Assembly: GCA_003116995.1 (NCBI GenBank)
Contig: BDSL01000012.1
Coordinates: forward strand, 1,291,001-1,355,000
Reading direction: 5' to 3'
DNA length: 64,000 bases
Origin: Yamagishiella unicocca
Taxonomy: Eukaryota; Chlorophyta; Chlorophyceae; Chlamydomonadales; Volvocaceae
The position numbers and the translations under genes were made by a program. Below are positions 12,101-25,059 of the stretch, piece by piece. Positions within the stretch are counted from its first letter, which is position 1; every line of letters begins with the position of its first letter. The notes beneath the pieces were generated by a model. The model did no database searches, was not told where the DNA came from, and saw only the letters and a program-made list of their open reading frames with translations.

Positions 12101-14306
12101 GGGCATACATAATCACAGGCATGAACTTGGCCGGGGGTCCATTAACGTACCGCGTACTAGGAAAAGCGCCTGCACCCTGGTCCCCAAGCAACCCACGTTT
12201 AACGAACAACCACATATCCACCGCTCACCAACCACCCATCCCGCCCTCCAGCCCTACCTGCTCGAGGACTCCGTCGCATCGAGTTGGAAATGAAAGCGTG
12301 CGCAGTCGCCCTCCACGCCCCACCCGTCACTCAACCTTGCTTCAAGGAGCAGAGATGCCGCGAGGCTACGCATCGACACGTCGTACATCGGTTTCTCACG
12401 TAATGCCTCTCGGTCCCTTACCAGGCTGGCTACTCAACTACAGGCCGCGCCGACCGATGGGCCGCACAGGCCACATATGCGTGTCCTAACTCCTAACACC
12501 AAGGCTTGATAACGCGCCTGACAGCTTTCGGCCAGCTCTCCAGCCTTGCTGTAACGTCTATAGCGCGCCTTGCAGCCCTGCCCCAAATTCTTCCACGAAA
12601 CGAGCACCGAGTCTACTTTTAAAGCTCCTTGCGGACACATTTGTCACCTGGGGTCCTCGGAGTCCCGTCTTTCAACAAGACGCCTGTTGGCCGCCTGGAC
12701 AGGCGCCAGCCGCGGCGGCGATCTAAACAACCGACCGAATAAACAGTACGCGAAAAAGCGGGCAAGCACTGTCTCCTTCAAACCTACTACCACTCTATTA
12801 GGACGTGCGTGCGATGGCCCGTTGTCGCCCCCCCCTTGGGAAGCCCGGCAAATCCCGTCAGCGCAACACCAAGCCGGGAAAAAAACGTTTGCATGCATTG
12901 TGCGGCGATCTGCAAGTAGTGATTCTTCCTTCGATCATCCCACACCGACATTTCCTCTTCCCTTCAGAGGCCTGGCAGTCCGCCTCCATAGCGCGCATAC
13001 AAGCACGCGCGGGGGTGGGTCACACCGAAACCTCCGGGGCCTTGCAGCGAGTATCGACGGTAAACTCTTTGGATCATCACGGCTTGTAACGACATCGATC
13101 AACGACGCTCGCTCGGCGTAGCTCAGGAGCCAACCCGCACACAGACCCGAGCCCACGGGGCCGTCCACTAACGCGTCGCCGTACGGCACCAGGCACGTGT
13201 CAGCCTCCAGCTTCGTACGACATGAAGCCACGGGGAGTGCAGCGAGGGACAAAATAAAGCAGGCCATCGGGTCTGGTCCCGGGGAACGCCAACTATCAGA
13301 GAAGAATGGCCAGCACCACCCGACAAGTCGGGTGGCCGAAAACGTGGCCAGAAGAGGTGTTAGGCGCAGTTACGTCAGAAACTCTCCGTACCTACGGTGT
13401 TGTTGTAGGGCACTGGCCAACAGAGCGGCGAACTTCCTTTGTAGTACTAAAGCAGGGGACCGTGTACTCGTAAACACAACGGCGGCATGAAGACAGCCAG
13501 GGGCTGCCGCAGCGAAACCGCACAAGGTGCATCCCGCTCTCACTAGCACACGTCACGTACGATGTACGAGTGTACGACGTCCCGCGGACTCCTTAGTGTA
13601 CAACCGAAGTTCAGCGCCTGCGGGCCTTACGACGCGGGCTGAAATATAACAAAACTGTGGGCGGGATGAGGGCAGACGCGAAAAAGCCCCGCTTCTTAAC
13701 ATACCCCTACTATATAGAGGCAGCGCAAACACCTCCTTCTTTCTCCTCCAGTTGCGTGGAAACACCATTGCAGTCGCCCGGGCGAACCGTAGTAACTCGC
13801 CGTAGATATACTCTCGAGGATCGTCACCCGGCCATCGGCTCCGGCCAACCGGATTGGAATAATCAGGAGGCAACGTGGCACGAATGCCGACACCCCTGCA
13901 GCAGACGCTGTGGATAAAACACGAAATCCTGGCCGATCATTGTATTCAAGAGCGGCGCGGCATGCTCCCCTCCATCTCTTAAGGCTGCCACGTGCAGCTA
14001 AATTAATATCGTAGCATGAAACTATAGTATAATTATTGGAATTTCTTCAAACCAATACACAGTGACTTTTGCCGACGTCAACGACAGGCGCGCGCGCGCG
14101 CCGCAGGTCCCACCGTCGGGTCCCGCAGCGGCGATATCGGCGGGGCTACCTCCCACAACCTTTCAACTCTATAAAAAGGTGAAAAAACTTGGTTCAACCG
14201 ACGTACAATCAAATATTCCATGGCATTCGCCTATTACTTAAAGCAGCGGAGTCTGCTGCGTTAAGGACGCGGTCGCGAACAGAGACGCGCACACCTGATT
14301 GCGCCA
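9136..14306. other. 5.2-kb region without a recognisable gene
   Basis: Many short overlapping ORFs occur on both strands but none shows a protein motif, an acceptor/donor series or a codon bias like the flanking genes. An (AACC)n run lies at 11,641-11,670 and a GC alternation at about 14,090-14,102. The 5' flank of the cyclase-like gene should be at the left end and the 3' UTR of the kinase gene at the right end. Confidence 0.5.
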
Positions 14307-16637
14307 TCAAACGCCGACTGTCTGGTCAGCAAACCGGGCCCCCACCAAACGCTCATCGCAATCTTTGCCGTAGCCCTTGCAGACGCCAAGCGACAGGAAC
14401 CGCAGGAGCGCACGTTTGAACTTGCTCTGGAGACCTCCCTGGAGGCCGCGCCGGTTTTGGGGACCGCGGCTGCGGCCAGCTACGATGCTCCCGCCACCAT
14501 CACCTGTCCTGCACAGTTCGTCGCCGGACGTGCGCGATGAGGAGGTGTTGCCGAGGGAACCAGTCGTGGGTCTGGCGGAAGACACGCCCTTGGCACATTC
14601 AAACCACGCCAGCTCCAAACGGGCGTCCTCGCAATCGCGCAGAGATCCGTGCGTCTGGCCTTGTCCTACATGACGTTGCTTTGAGGGGGTGCGCTGGCAG
14701 GTCGCGGCGGGCCACGAAGAACCGGTGTCATCCGGCAGGGAGCCAAAGGCGCTCGTACTGCCGTACACGCTGCTTGGGGGACGCAGCTTGTCGTACGGAG
14801 GTACGGATGGGTAGCCGGCGTCCGCAGGGCGGCTGGATCTGCGGCTGGGCTCCCTGGGATCCAGATCCGGCCCTGAGATCCGCGGCTCCACGATGCTCAG
14901 CGCCCGGTCAAGACAGCCCGCGGCGGCCCCCAGCGGCAACACCTCCGGCGAAACCTCGAGATCCTCGGACACAACGCACGCTGCCGCCAGCGGCTCAGCT
15001 GCCGCCGCCGCCACTCCAGCGGGCAGTCCATTGCGCGCCACTGGCTGCTGCTTCTGCTGCTGCTCCGCTGCCGCCAACGATGCTGGCGCCGCTGCTGCGA
15101 AGCAACTGTGAGACGCTGGGGGCTGCGCTCGTGATGTCCACGGCGCCAGGTCCAGCATGCACACCGGCTGCTGCAGCTCGCCGCCGCCTGCTTCCCTGAG
15201 GTACCCTAACACCGCGCCACGTCGGCCGCTGGGGACCATGAAGGCGTCCGAGTCTGTCAAGTCACCGGTGTCGATACGGACGTCGGACTCTGTACCCGAA
15301 TCCGCGTCCGCAGCCGCAGCGAAGATGGCTCTCCATGCGTTGCTCACGTCCTGCGAGTCCACGGAGGGCTTCTCGGTGCCGATCGCCTTGCTTGAAGAGC
15401 TGACGGCTATCGACGCCGAATAGTCCTCCGGCGCGGCCGAGCTGCGCCCCACCGGCGGCGTTAGCTCGCGGAGCGCTGGGTCGGACAAATCAGCAGCCCC
15501 AGCGCCGAGCTGGATGCGAGGAGCTTCCGGGGCGGCGGGTTGCTCGCGCGGCGCGGCCTTGACGGCCTGTGCGTGGAGGGCGGGGCATGGTGCGGGGCCA
15601 AGTGGTCGAGATGGGGCGATCTCGGGTTAGGACAGGCGTGTGGCATTGCGCGCAAGAGGGAAAGGCTGGGGTGCGCGCCGAAAGTTTCCATCAACCGCGC
15701 GAGCCGGCGTCCGCGAGAAAATGGTCACAGCACGGAGTTCGCGTCCATGCAGGGAGTTCGCATACGGATGCCGTACGCATATGTGTTTGTGTGTCTCCGC
15801 AAAAAGTAAGGACAGAACGTTCACCGCCATCAGCGCATCCGAGCAGGACCCCAATCGGAAAGTGAAGACGCCCAGCAGTCCCCCGCATGTCCCATGTGTG
15901 TATGTGATCTCGCGGGATCCTGCTTCGCAAACTAGGGGAGAAAGCGCGACTGTGCGCATCGTAGCTGGAGGCGCTGTCAGGTAAAGCGCAGGCCGGTAAG
16001 CTGCGAGAAATGGAAAACGGCATCCCAGGCAGCCGGGCGAACACGCACTAACGGGTTGTTGCCGCGGTCCGTCGTACCCCCCGCAACCCACGGCGGGCTC
16101 TCAGCCACAAGCGCAAGTTCTCGACGCCCCCAGCTGACCCCTGAGGGACTCACCGCGGACATTACTGGAGACCCCTCACACACGGCGCCGCCGCCGCCGC
16201 CGCGTGACGTGGCGTCGTACTGCCGTACCTCCACGTAGCCCGGCTGAGACCAGGCGCCGCGCAGCGCCGTGCCGCGCGCATCGCCATGGCCCAGGTCTTC
16301 CGCGCCGGCGAAGGGTCCCAGCGAAGACAGACCGCCAGTGCGGGCGCCGGCCACCGTCGCGCCCTCTTGTTCGAGGTCTAGCTCCGGAACCGACATCCGG
16401 CGCGGTCGCCGCACTCGCTGTGCGTCGCACGTCGGCGGTTGCGGTTGCGGCAACGTGCGCACTCGGCTGTAGCCGTACCTGTGGCTGCCCTGAGCGCGCG
16501 ACCGTCCGGGCCTCAGCCGCTCAGGGCCGCACAAGTGGGCTCCAATGGGTGCCTGAATGCGTAGTCGGGCCGCTGACACCGCTGCATCCAGAGAGGCGGT
16601 GCTTGCGCCCGGTAAACTCTGGCGGCGGCGGCGGCGC

Positions 16638-16685
<48 letters not shown>

Positions 16686-18799
16686 GCAGCGCCTCGGCTG
16701 TGACCCGGCCCCGCCAGCTGGACATCACTGGAAACCGGAGGCATCGGTGCCGGTAGTGATGGGCCCAGGAGCTGTCCATCTAGCGGTCCCGGCTCGACAG
16801 GCTGGCCGGCGATGGCGGTGGAGGTGGAGCCCGTCGGGTAAGGCTCGGCGGCGCTGCAGCTGTCGTGCGCCATACCGAGTGCCACAGCCGTCTGGCTTGT
16901 GCCCTGAACCTTCGGCTGCGGCGGCAGCTGCTCCGTCTGGGCCAACGTGAAGGCCTCTGCCGGGTCCATGCCTCGAGCAGGGGCTGTGGCGGCGGCGACG
17001 GGTGCAGACCTGGTCCTTGCCAGTCCATGCAGGTCTGGCGTGACGACGGCAGTAGCGGCAGCAGCACCGGCACCAGCGGGCCAGGTGGCAGCGGCCGGCG
17101 GAAGCGGCGGCGGCGGCGTGCGCCTCCTCTCCGCCTCCTCGTCGTACAGTCGCTCCAGGGTGGCGTTTCCCGCGACCGCCCGCCGCACATCCGCGAACCA
17201 AGGCATCTCAAGGAGCTCCTCCGCGGTGGCCCGCCCCACCGTATCGAGACGCAGACACGCCTCAATGAAGTCGACCAGGCCCGGTTCCAGACGGGACAGC
17301 CGCTCCCTCAGCGGCCGGCCAGGCAGCTTCTTGGGCCGCAGTAGCTCCAAGGGAACCGGGGCACCCAGCGCCCCCGGGTCCAGCCGCCTTAGCGTCTCCA
17401 CAGCCGACGCGACCGGGGGCGGCTGCGGGCCGGGCAGCGCGCCCAAGATGCGCCACAGCTGGTCCAGGGAGCTAGTGCCGGGTAGTAGTGGTGCTCCCGT
17501 GGCCATCTCGGCAATGGTGGCACCGAGCGCCCAGACGTCTGCAGAGCGTGGTGAGGGCGGAGATCGGGCAGCCATCGGGGCGGGAGGGATAGGGAGCGGT
17601 GTGAGGGAGGGTCGTGAGGCTGGAAACGGGAGGGGCGGAGCCGTCCTCATGTGGCCAGCAGGTAGCACGAGAATGGTGTAGCGCCTGGCGGGGTGTGGGC
17701 TTGTGGTGGAACGGATTGGCGAGGTCCGTTATGGTACGTGTGGAGTGCGACCGCTAGGCTGCCACGCGCGTTTCGTATGACAATGGAGACAGACAGACGC
17801 GCATGTGTGGTGTTTTGCAGCAGGGTGCGAAGGATGCTGTGCGCGCGCCGCCGGCCTTGAGGGCGGGTCCCACACACCTGCTGGGGCGCCGTACACTTGG
17901 CCGAGCAGGACCTCGGGCGCGCGGTACGGGCGCGTCTGGACGTACGGCGTGAGGCTATCCTCCATGACGTCACGTCCGGGCGCATTCAAATCAGCGAACC
18001 GGCGCGCGAATCCGAAGTCGCACAAACGGATGGTGCCATCCACAGACAGAAGCACGTTGGCTGGCTTTATGTCCCTGTGGAGAACCTGAGGTGCGTCCAG
18101 GGAGGGTGGATGAGTCAGGGGCATCTTGCCTATTTTAAAAGTTCTCCCCTTGGTTTCTAGTTCCGCTCTGTTATGTTCTGTTTTTTGTAGAAAAGTAGAC
18201 ATTTCTTTCAGTGATGCACCGCGACCAAGCCCACAGGCACCGGGGGTTCTGGACCCCCCTCCATCCCTCCTTATCTGTGAAGGCCACTACACCTCCCCAC
18301 TCACTACGCCTCCCCACTGGAGTCCTTGTGTCCTACAACCCAACTTCCGCCGACTTCCGTGGCCGAATGGCCCAAATTCCGGCGTCACCATAAATCTTCA
18401 AAATCCATGCCTGACCACCAGTAGGTATATCGCTGCAGTTTCCGGGACCGCGAGCCGAACCGATCACCCACCTTCTGGGTGTGAAGGTAACGCACTGCGA
18501 GGCACAGTTGCCAGGCGAAGGACTTGAGCAGTACCGGAGGCATGCCGCGCTGAAACCTCGACTTCAATGCGCTCTGGCCGCAGCCGCCTTCCATGTAGGG
18601 AAAAACGGCATACAGCCGACAACTGCGGCTGGGAACACAATCCAAACGAAGGTCGTTAGCAAGGCGCTTACCCTCTGACCCACTGTGCCTTGGTTCCTGG
18701 CTTGAATACTAAATGACAAGCACGGTTGCCTACCTGAAAAATGCTCGGTTCAGCCGAATGATAAGGGGGTGGTCCAGGCTCTTCAGCAAGTGGACTTCC
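14307..18799 (-). CDS. CDK/CDKL-like Ser/Thr protein kinase with long C-terminal tail (N-lobe not found)
   Basis: Minus-strand exons with consistent phases: 18799-18734, 18628-18472, 18085-17878, 17538-16154, 15566-14307 (stop). The first recognised exon starts in helix C ([17 protein letters not shown], Glu present). Then come the hinge ([12 protein letters not shown]), [10 protein letters not shown], the catalytic loop [13 protein letters not shown], the DFG block LCDFGFAR, the activation loop end [15 protein letters not shown] and subdomain [17 protein letters not shown], ending near [11 protein letters not shown]. The LCDFGFAR and TRPYRAPE motifs point to the CMGC group, nearest CDKL. The exon with the glycine loop and the VAIK lysine is not visible upstream, so the gene may begin farther right or be 5'-truncated. 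Some 800 residues of Pro/Ala/Ser/Gln-rich tail follow, including a polyQ run from a CTG tract at 16,634-16,682, then [11 protein letters not shown]. Ciliary roles are known for CDKL relatives in algae; none is demonstrated here. Confidence 0.8.
16634..16682. repeat. CTG/CAG trinucleotide tract encoding polyQ
   Basis: About 16 CTG triplets on the plus strand read as CAG (Gln) codons in the kinase gene on the minus strand. They are flanked by a (CGG)n stretch read as poly-Arg. Confidence 0.9.
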
Positions 18800-21700
18800 C
18801 TGAGGGCAAGCCGTAGCCCCTAGAGATCAAAACGATAAGGGGTCACATGGCAGCTTTAAGTGTACATGCGAAACGCGCTGCGCTGTCCGGAAAGGTCGAA
18901 GATTGGAAGGCGCTCCGAGCCTATTAGTCGCCATATCGCAGGTAGATCGCTTCAATGTACATACGTACTGTTTGCAAATTCCATGTTAACGCGTACGTCA
19001 AGCGTCAGCCTGTCTAACGTCCGGCTTGTCGCGGCGTTACCGCAAGCATGCCGGAAACTGAGAAGGGTAGCCGCGATGCATTTTCCTTTCTGCATCCAAT
19101 CGTCAATATCGACTACCTACCACATTGTCTGTATGCGCCCACTTGAACCTCTTCACTGCGACCAGTCTCCGGCCCTGGCCAGACGCGCCCTCCTCGGGCG
19201 AATGGTCTCGGCACAGTAGGACAGATCCATACGATCCTTCCCCCAATCGAGAAACATACTCGAACAGGCCCTGATGGAGCGTCTCATTGTCCTGGACAGA
19301 GGCGCGTCACGTGCTTCATACAATAAGTTCCACCCTGAGTGAGAATCCGAGCTTTCGCCACCCACCTGCATCCTTGGCTCAGAACTCGGCACCTTGCGTG
19401 GACCGCAGGCACCAAAGGAAGGCGCGGTTGCCGGCCAGGGCAGGCGACCAAGCTTGTACGCCTAGCGGTGGTAAACAAATTATGGTAGCATATCTAAATC
19501 CCCAACATATAAAGAGCTGTATGCTTTGTATCCGTGTGGTCTTGTTGCGCCGAAAAGACCGACGAGACCGTTAGTACGATTGGCAAGGCGTACTCCAGAT
19601 TTCCAGCGCTTGATTTTTTATGTTAATGGGTAATTTTTAGGTCAGCAATATACTCCGGTTCAGACACCACCGCAAGTGGTGTTGTACACGTGATGCCACA
19701 TGCCAGATTTGTTGCCAAAATCGCGCAGAGTTATTTCCTGGACGCTTTCCTGGGCCCTTGGTATCTAAAGTGGTTCACACGCATCTTAAAGCCCTATGAA
19801 AGTGCCTGAAGTAACACGCGACCTGTCAAGTACCGTACCGGTATTTAAGATATTTTTGCGGCCAACGGACACGAAAAGTGCATTTGCCATGCTTGCTCCA
19901 AGTTCTAGGCACGAAGTTCAAGCAATCACTGCCAGGCTCATAGCAGAGCGCTTCGATAATGCGGCTGGCATCATAGTGGGTGCACACACTGACATGGAAT
20001 TATTTACTACGCTGTTCTACACCGACTTGCTGTTTGATATCATGGAAATAGGATTGGCGACATCGGTGGTCCAAAAGACGGACCATACCCATGACGAGCA
20101 AACGCATGTTTATGACGCGAGGTAATGTTATACCTCTATGGCTTTCCCATTAAAAACAAATATAGGAAGGGCAGTAACGTCCCCCCTGACGTAAGGCGGA
20201 ACGCTTGCAATGATCCATGGAACGCAAGGATGAAGCATGAATGTGTTAAAACGTTAATGTTCTGCGTTCGCCTGAGCGTGCGGGCAGTGTATCTCTATCA
20301 TTGCCTAAGACAACCATGCGCACTGGTGTAACAGGCATAAGAGGCGAAGATTGCGATATCGGCGGCGTTCGCGGCGATGTTGAACCAGCGCACTCAGGAA
20401 GCGATGAATGGATGCTTTGTTAAAATGGGAGTTATTCATAACGGACGTTTATTTTAAGTCGCATCTGCCATAGTGCTCGTTGATTCAAAGGAGGCGCGTT
20501 CCGAACGGAACGTACGTCCTCGTGCGGCCGGTGTGGACATGGTAGTTTCCAAGCCATCCGTTGCGCTTGTCCCATATAGCCGAGATGATAACACAATAGA
20601 CATATCGACTATACCGGTAAGATAATAGTAGTACAGGTATGTAACATGTGCCCCCAATGGTGCTTTAGTGACAACGTGCCAGATCAACGCAGTAAGGTGA
20701 GCATACCATGCCCGTCTCATGGGGTCGTCGCTCACTGGATTCCATAAAACACGGAGGGCGTCGCCAGGCATCATCACGGGGACTCGCTCGCCACGGGTTC
20801 GACAGGGACATGAGCCTGATGATCCACTGTTCCTGGGTCAGCTGGGGTCAGCCTCGTTGTGGTCACCGTAACTTATCTACATCTTATCATTAGTCGTGTA
20901 TCGCTTGGCTGCAGTCGCCACGAGGCTACGGACGTACTCGAAGGACTACATGCCTACGGTCGGAGCCATAAAGCCTACAGACGCCTATCTGTATTCAAAT
21001 GGCTGGGTTCAGAAACAGAGGTCCTGACAGGCTTTCGAAAATGATGTGCGAAATGTCACACTACCGGTATCCTAAATCCTAATAAATTAACGGACACCTT
21101 CTGATTATGAAACGAATCAGATGGGTGTGTCCGCTAAGGCCGAAGCGTATTGAAGTGAGCACGGTAGCTCGGCAGCCAAAAATCCCTGGTGGTCGGTCAT
21201 ACTGCCTCGAGGCCGACATAGCGGCAATCTCAGACCGACAGGCTGACCTCCAATCCTTGCGTCTTGTTGCAGCTTCCTGTAGGTCACCGAGCCATGCCTA
21301 CTACCGGAATATGTCCCCGGTTAAGTGCGCCCTGCCTCTCGAACCATGTCGGACAGGGCTGTCTTCTCCCGCCGCCACCGTTCCTGCTGGGGCGCCTGGG
21401 GTATTGCTTGCGGTGGAGCCTCATCTTGTTGGGGGAGGAGGGGTGTCCTCTTCACTGTGCCTTTCGTGGCGTCTGCTGGCTGCTACCGCCGATGTCTCAC
21501 GGTGACATTTCAGTATGAGCCCCCGCTCTTGCCCTGGGTTCGCCCAGGCTTGCGGACACTTTGACGCATAACGCTTACGTACATATGCGACCGTCAGGCG
21601 TCCAGAGTCGTACGCCATTATTGCTTACGAGGACATCCATTGTCAGGTTATACACATGCATGTGTAACGGGGATGCACGTATGCGCGCAAAAGCCAGCGC

Positions 21701-22451
21701 GAGATGGCGCGAGCAGCAGGCGACGAGATTACTGAGCGGAAGGCAACTTAGGGAAGGGCGTACTTCCGACACAAGGGTGAATTGATCACATGTAATACGG
21801 ATAGCAAACCTACGCTGTCAGATTAACTGAAGCTAGCGGGTACGAAACGGCCAAGCAAGGCGAAGGTGAAGGGATGGACTAAGGCTACCGGCGGCTATGG
21901 GCCAAGCTCAACAGGCTATGAACCGGTGCATCACAATTCGATAAAGTAAACTAACAGTACGGCTTGAACCTGCTCGGCGGCTATGGGCCAGCACTCCTCG
22001 GGCATGAATCGAAGCAGGGAGCGAACAGGATGTTCCGGAGACAAGTCTCTGCGAAGCCACAGAAGTAGCAGCGCCCGAAGGTGGCGAGATAGGGTCCTCC
22101 GTGCCGCAAGACAGCCCAATCCGAATAGGACTCCCGCGTATCAGTGCTTCTGGTCCTTTGGAGCAACGGAAACGTGGTGACTCGATTACGCGATGCTACC
22201 TCGAGGTACACTCGACTACAGGCAAGCGCTCAACTTCAGCGCCCTGCAACTTGATGAAACGTACTATCTGATTCGGCTAGATCGTATCGAGCCATCTGAG
22301 GCTAACTGAGGCTTCCAACGGTCTTTACCAACTGCTTGTACCACCAGCGATTGTCCTGCATCACCGACGCCAGTATACCCTGACACCATAAGAACGGCAC
22401 CCCGAATCAATTTACAAAGATGTACAGAAAAGGACATGCCTGCGTGTAAAG
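18800..22451. other. 3.7-kb region without a confident gene
   Basis: Average GC is lower than in the flanking genes. The longest plausible ORF is 19,796-20,125 (+, 109 codons, no known motif), which I do not promote to a gene. GGCGGCTATGGGCCA occurs twice (about 21,890 and 21,978). The missing N-lobe exon of the kinase could be hidden at the left end but no GxGxxG or VAIK-like reading was found. Confidence 0.45.
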
Positions 22452-23222
22452 TGCATGGGATGGGGGAATTTGTGCATGTACGGCACCATAGAAATCCTCG
22501 GACAGGCGCTCCGGGTCCCAGATGTACAAGTCGCATGCCATGAGAACGCACTGCCGTAGCAGCACGGTCGAGTCAGCCGCGGCAGTGAAATACAAGCTGC
22601 CGATGCTGCCAAAGTCAATCTTCTCGCAGATCGGCGTTCCAGACTCGGGGCGCACTACAGGTGGAGGCACCTATTATGGAACACTTTGACTTTGAGACGA
22701 TCGCATAGTTCGATTACTCCACGAAATTTACATCTGATTAGCAGGAATGGTCGCTTTAAGGGTCTTCTGTACGGCTACGAACGCGGGCAAATTTATGTTA
22801 CAGCCTTGGCAATGCCATTGGTCGCGGCGGTCGGGAGCACAGAAATTTGATTTTTCCCGAAAGTACCCCTATTATGGAACACCCGAAAACAGTCCGCATA
22901 CGCCACAGAAAGCGCTGGTTAGCGTTCCAGAAACAAACAACAGCATTTGTAGGTAAAGTATAACGTTAATTTGATTCTAATGGACGCATCCCTAGCGTTC
23001 CCCGGTCTGATGGCGACATTATCAATGACATGGCCATGCGCACGCCCCTCTCGCTACGGGCTCTCAGTCATCTGGGCGTCGCTGACCTCCGTCTCGTTAT
23101 CGCTGTCATATGCTATGTTCTCATCCAACCGCCTTGCGGGCTTTCTCCGCGCGCGCTTGCCCAGCGCACCCGCCGCCATGGCCCCCCTGCTCCCCGCGCC
23201 CCCAGTGCATATATAAGGTGAT
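22452..23222. repeat. Truncated, diverged single copy of the 1,556-bp repeat
   Basis: Homologous to positions 25,055-25,824 of the tandem array, starting at CATGGGATGGGGG and ending just after the TATATAAGGTGA motif, where identity stops abruptly. It differs from the array copies at a few bases (for example GAGACGATCG against GCGACGATCG, and CCCGAAAG against CCCCAAAG). It lacks the right half of the unit and is separated from the array by 1.8 kb, so it may be the ancestral locus or an older duplicate. Confidence 0.9.
23054..23179 (-). CDS. 41-codon basic/acidic ORF behind a TATA-like motif (founder copy)
   Basis: ATG at 23,179, stop TAG at 23,054. The peptide starts MAAGALGKRARRKPARRLDE, has a basic first half and an acidic DSDNETE segment, and looks like the first exon of a nuclear protein. 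TATATATG lies about 35 bp upstream of the ATG on the same strand. The GAG|GTCAGC inside could act as a donor. The same ORF is present in all nine array units. Confidence 0.4.
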   Translation of the reverse strand: MAAGALGKRARRKPARRLDENIAYDSDNETEVSDAQMTESP

Positions 23223-23331
23223 CGCGAGTTTACATGATATATTTTGTCTGTTCGCTAGTTCTCATGCGATTTGGATGTGACACTGACCACTCGATTATTA
23301 CTTACACGCCGAATGTTCCTGAGGGCGCTCC

Positions 23332-23953
23332 TCAAAACGCCTTCGAAAGGATCCTCACGAGTTCAGAGGCGTTACTACACGCCTCAAATGCGGGGGCCAA
23401 CCCTAGCACTACGACCAGGTCGGTGCCAGCTGCCAGCAGGCAGTGGAAAAACAGGGCCCAGCCGACCCCAATGATCGCTGTCCACGTCTGCGGAGCGGGA
23501 GGCACCGAACATCAAGATCGTGGTCAGACCCTTGACGAACGTCGAAGCCCCTGGATCGTAGGGGCCAGCGTTCGAAGTGCCGAAGCGTAGAATTGCCACA
23601 TGAGCACCACGATGGTGAGAGCCGCCACCCCCGCCACCTGCGCAGTCGACCTCTGCCATCAACACACGCAATCCCCGCAAGGTTTGGAGCATACGCGTGC
23701 ACACACACACGGGCTGCGAACGCACTCATTGCGCACTCACCACGCGCGCCCAGGTGTCCCGCGCCTCCGCGGCGTCCGCCCGCGCCTCCGCGGCGTCCGC
23801 CCGCGCCTTCTCCGCGTCCCGCGCCTTCTCCGCCTCCTCCGCCCGCGCCTTCTCCCGCAACTCCGCCCGGGAAGCGGCTGCAGCCGGCAGCGGCGCCGCA
23901 GAGCTCACCACCGCCAGCGCCAGCGCCACGCACACGCCCCGACGGCAGCGTGA
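23332..23953 (-). CDS. Small membrane-protein gene, last three exons
   Basis: Exons 23953-23741, 23637-23530 and 23487-23332 (stop TGA) have CAG or TAG acceptors and join in phase 0. The first begins with a hydrophobic segment (VCVALALAVVSSAAPLPAA) followed by a charged KARAEEAEKARDAEKARADA heptad-like coiled coil. The second has a helix VAGVAALTIVVLMWQF and ends LRTLAPTIQGLRRSSR. The third has AIIGVGWALFFHCLLAAG, then DLVVVLGLAPAFEA and NASELVRILSKAF. The layout suggests a multi-span channel or receptor end, but I do not recognise the family. Upstream exons to the right of 23,953 were not found. Confidence 0.5.
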
Positions 23954-25039
23954 CTATAAGCAGGTAAGCAGAGGGCGCGATTAACAGGGTATGAGCGTAG
24001 CCTTTAGCGCGCGTGCGTTGTCAGCATCATGGGGCTGCCAGCCTTGTCAGCATCATGAGGCTTCCAGCCTTGACTTTCAAGAATCAGCACGGCCGGCTAT
24101 CCTTGCGGCCACAAACAAAGTGAGCTTACCGGCGAAAGGCGCTGCGCCGGGAACCGAGGCGAGCCGAGAGCCGCGCTGGCCATTCCCAGAGCCTTGATTT
24201 TCAGGGATTACACGGAAATTCAAGGTTTTCAGTTTCTGAACGTTCAGTCCTGAACTTAATACAATTGAAATTCAGGGTCGGAGGTTCAATATCAAATCAA
24301 GCCTGAACGGCGGTTGTGTCACGCTGGGTCGTGACGTTTAGTGACGTAGCTCCAAAGGTGCCTAAATATTAGGTATTCCTAAATTCGGCCACTTCCCGCT
24401 TTTCGCGTATTGCTCGCACATATCGCTTCCGTACAGGCCCGGCCTTTGTATTAAAGCTAAGCTACATATTTAAGACAAACATGTATACGTGTTTCTTGCG
24501 TGCGTACTCCACAGAGCGTCGTTCCGGCCGAGTCGGTCTCCCAAATTTTCGGCCAGTAGTCTTGGCTGCGACCTACGATATGCGCTACCCTGCCGGCATG
24601 ATTCTGTTTAGTTGTTTTATCATAGTAAGTCTTTTTCCAATTATTCTGGCCACTGTCGGGGGTGCAACCGGTGTCAAGCGGACGCGTGACGCACGGACCC
24701 CACGGGCCCATGGGTCAACCGGCGGCGACACCACCACCAGGCGGTAAGCGCCGGTCGCGCGCTAGTGCTGTCATATTGTCTGTTGTCTACGATGATGTGC
24801 CTCCGTCATCTTTTCTCCCAATGACGGTTTAGATGGCTTCTCGGTGGCGACTTAATGACCGGCATGTCCCATTGTCGGCGGAAGTGCTAGACATGTTCAA
24901 GCGGACAGGTCTAGACGGAAGCCTTACCTCTATTGTTACTATGTTGACGCTTATACGTGGTTAGGCACGCGCTACGGCGTCGTGTTGCCGAGTTATCTGA
25001 AGTGGCCGAAGTTAGGCACCATGGTGTAAGCGTGTAACC
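23954..25039. other. 1.1-kb spacer between the membrane gene and the tandem array
   Basis: No gene recognised. It contains a 28-bp imperfect direct duplication at 24,018-24,075 (TTGTCAGCATCATG...CCAGCC). Just before the array it shows GTGTAACCGTGTAACGGTGTAA, a slipped repeat of GTGTAACSG that continues into the unit's first bases. GTGTAACCGTGTAACG also appears at about 48,036 inside the mobile element. Confidence 0.5.
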
Positions 25040-25059
25040 GTGTAACGGTGTAAGTCCAT

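Noticed and set aside
19796..20125. 109-codon plus-strand ORF
   Set aside because: Open from ATG to stop but lacks recognisable motifs, splice context or the GC-rich codon use of the confirmed genes.
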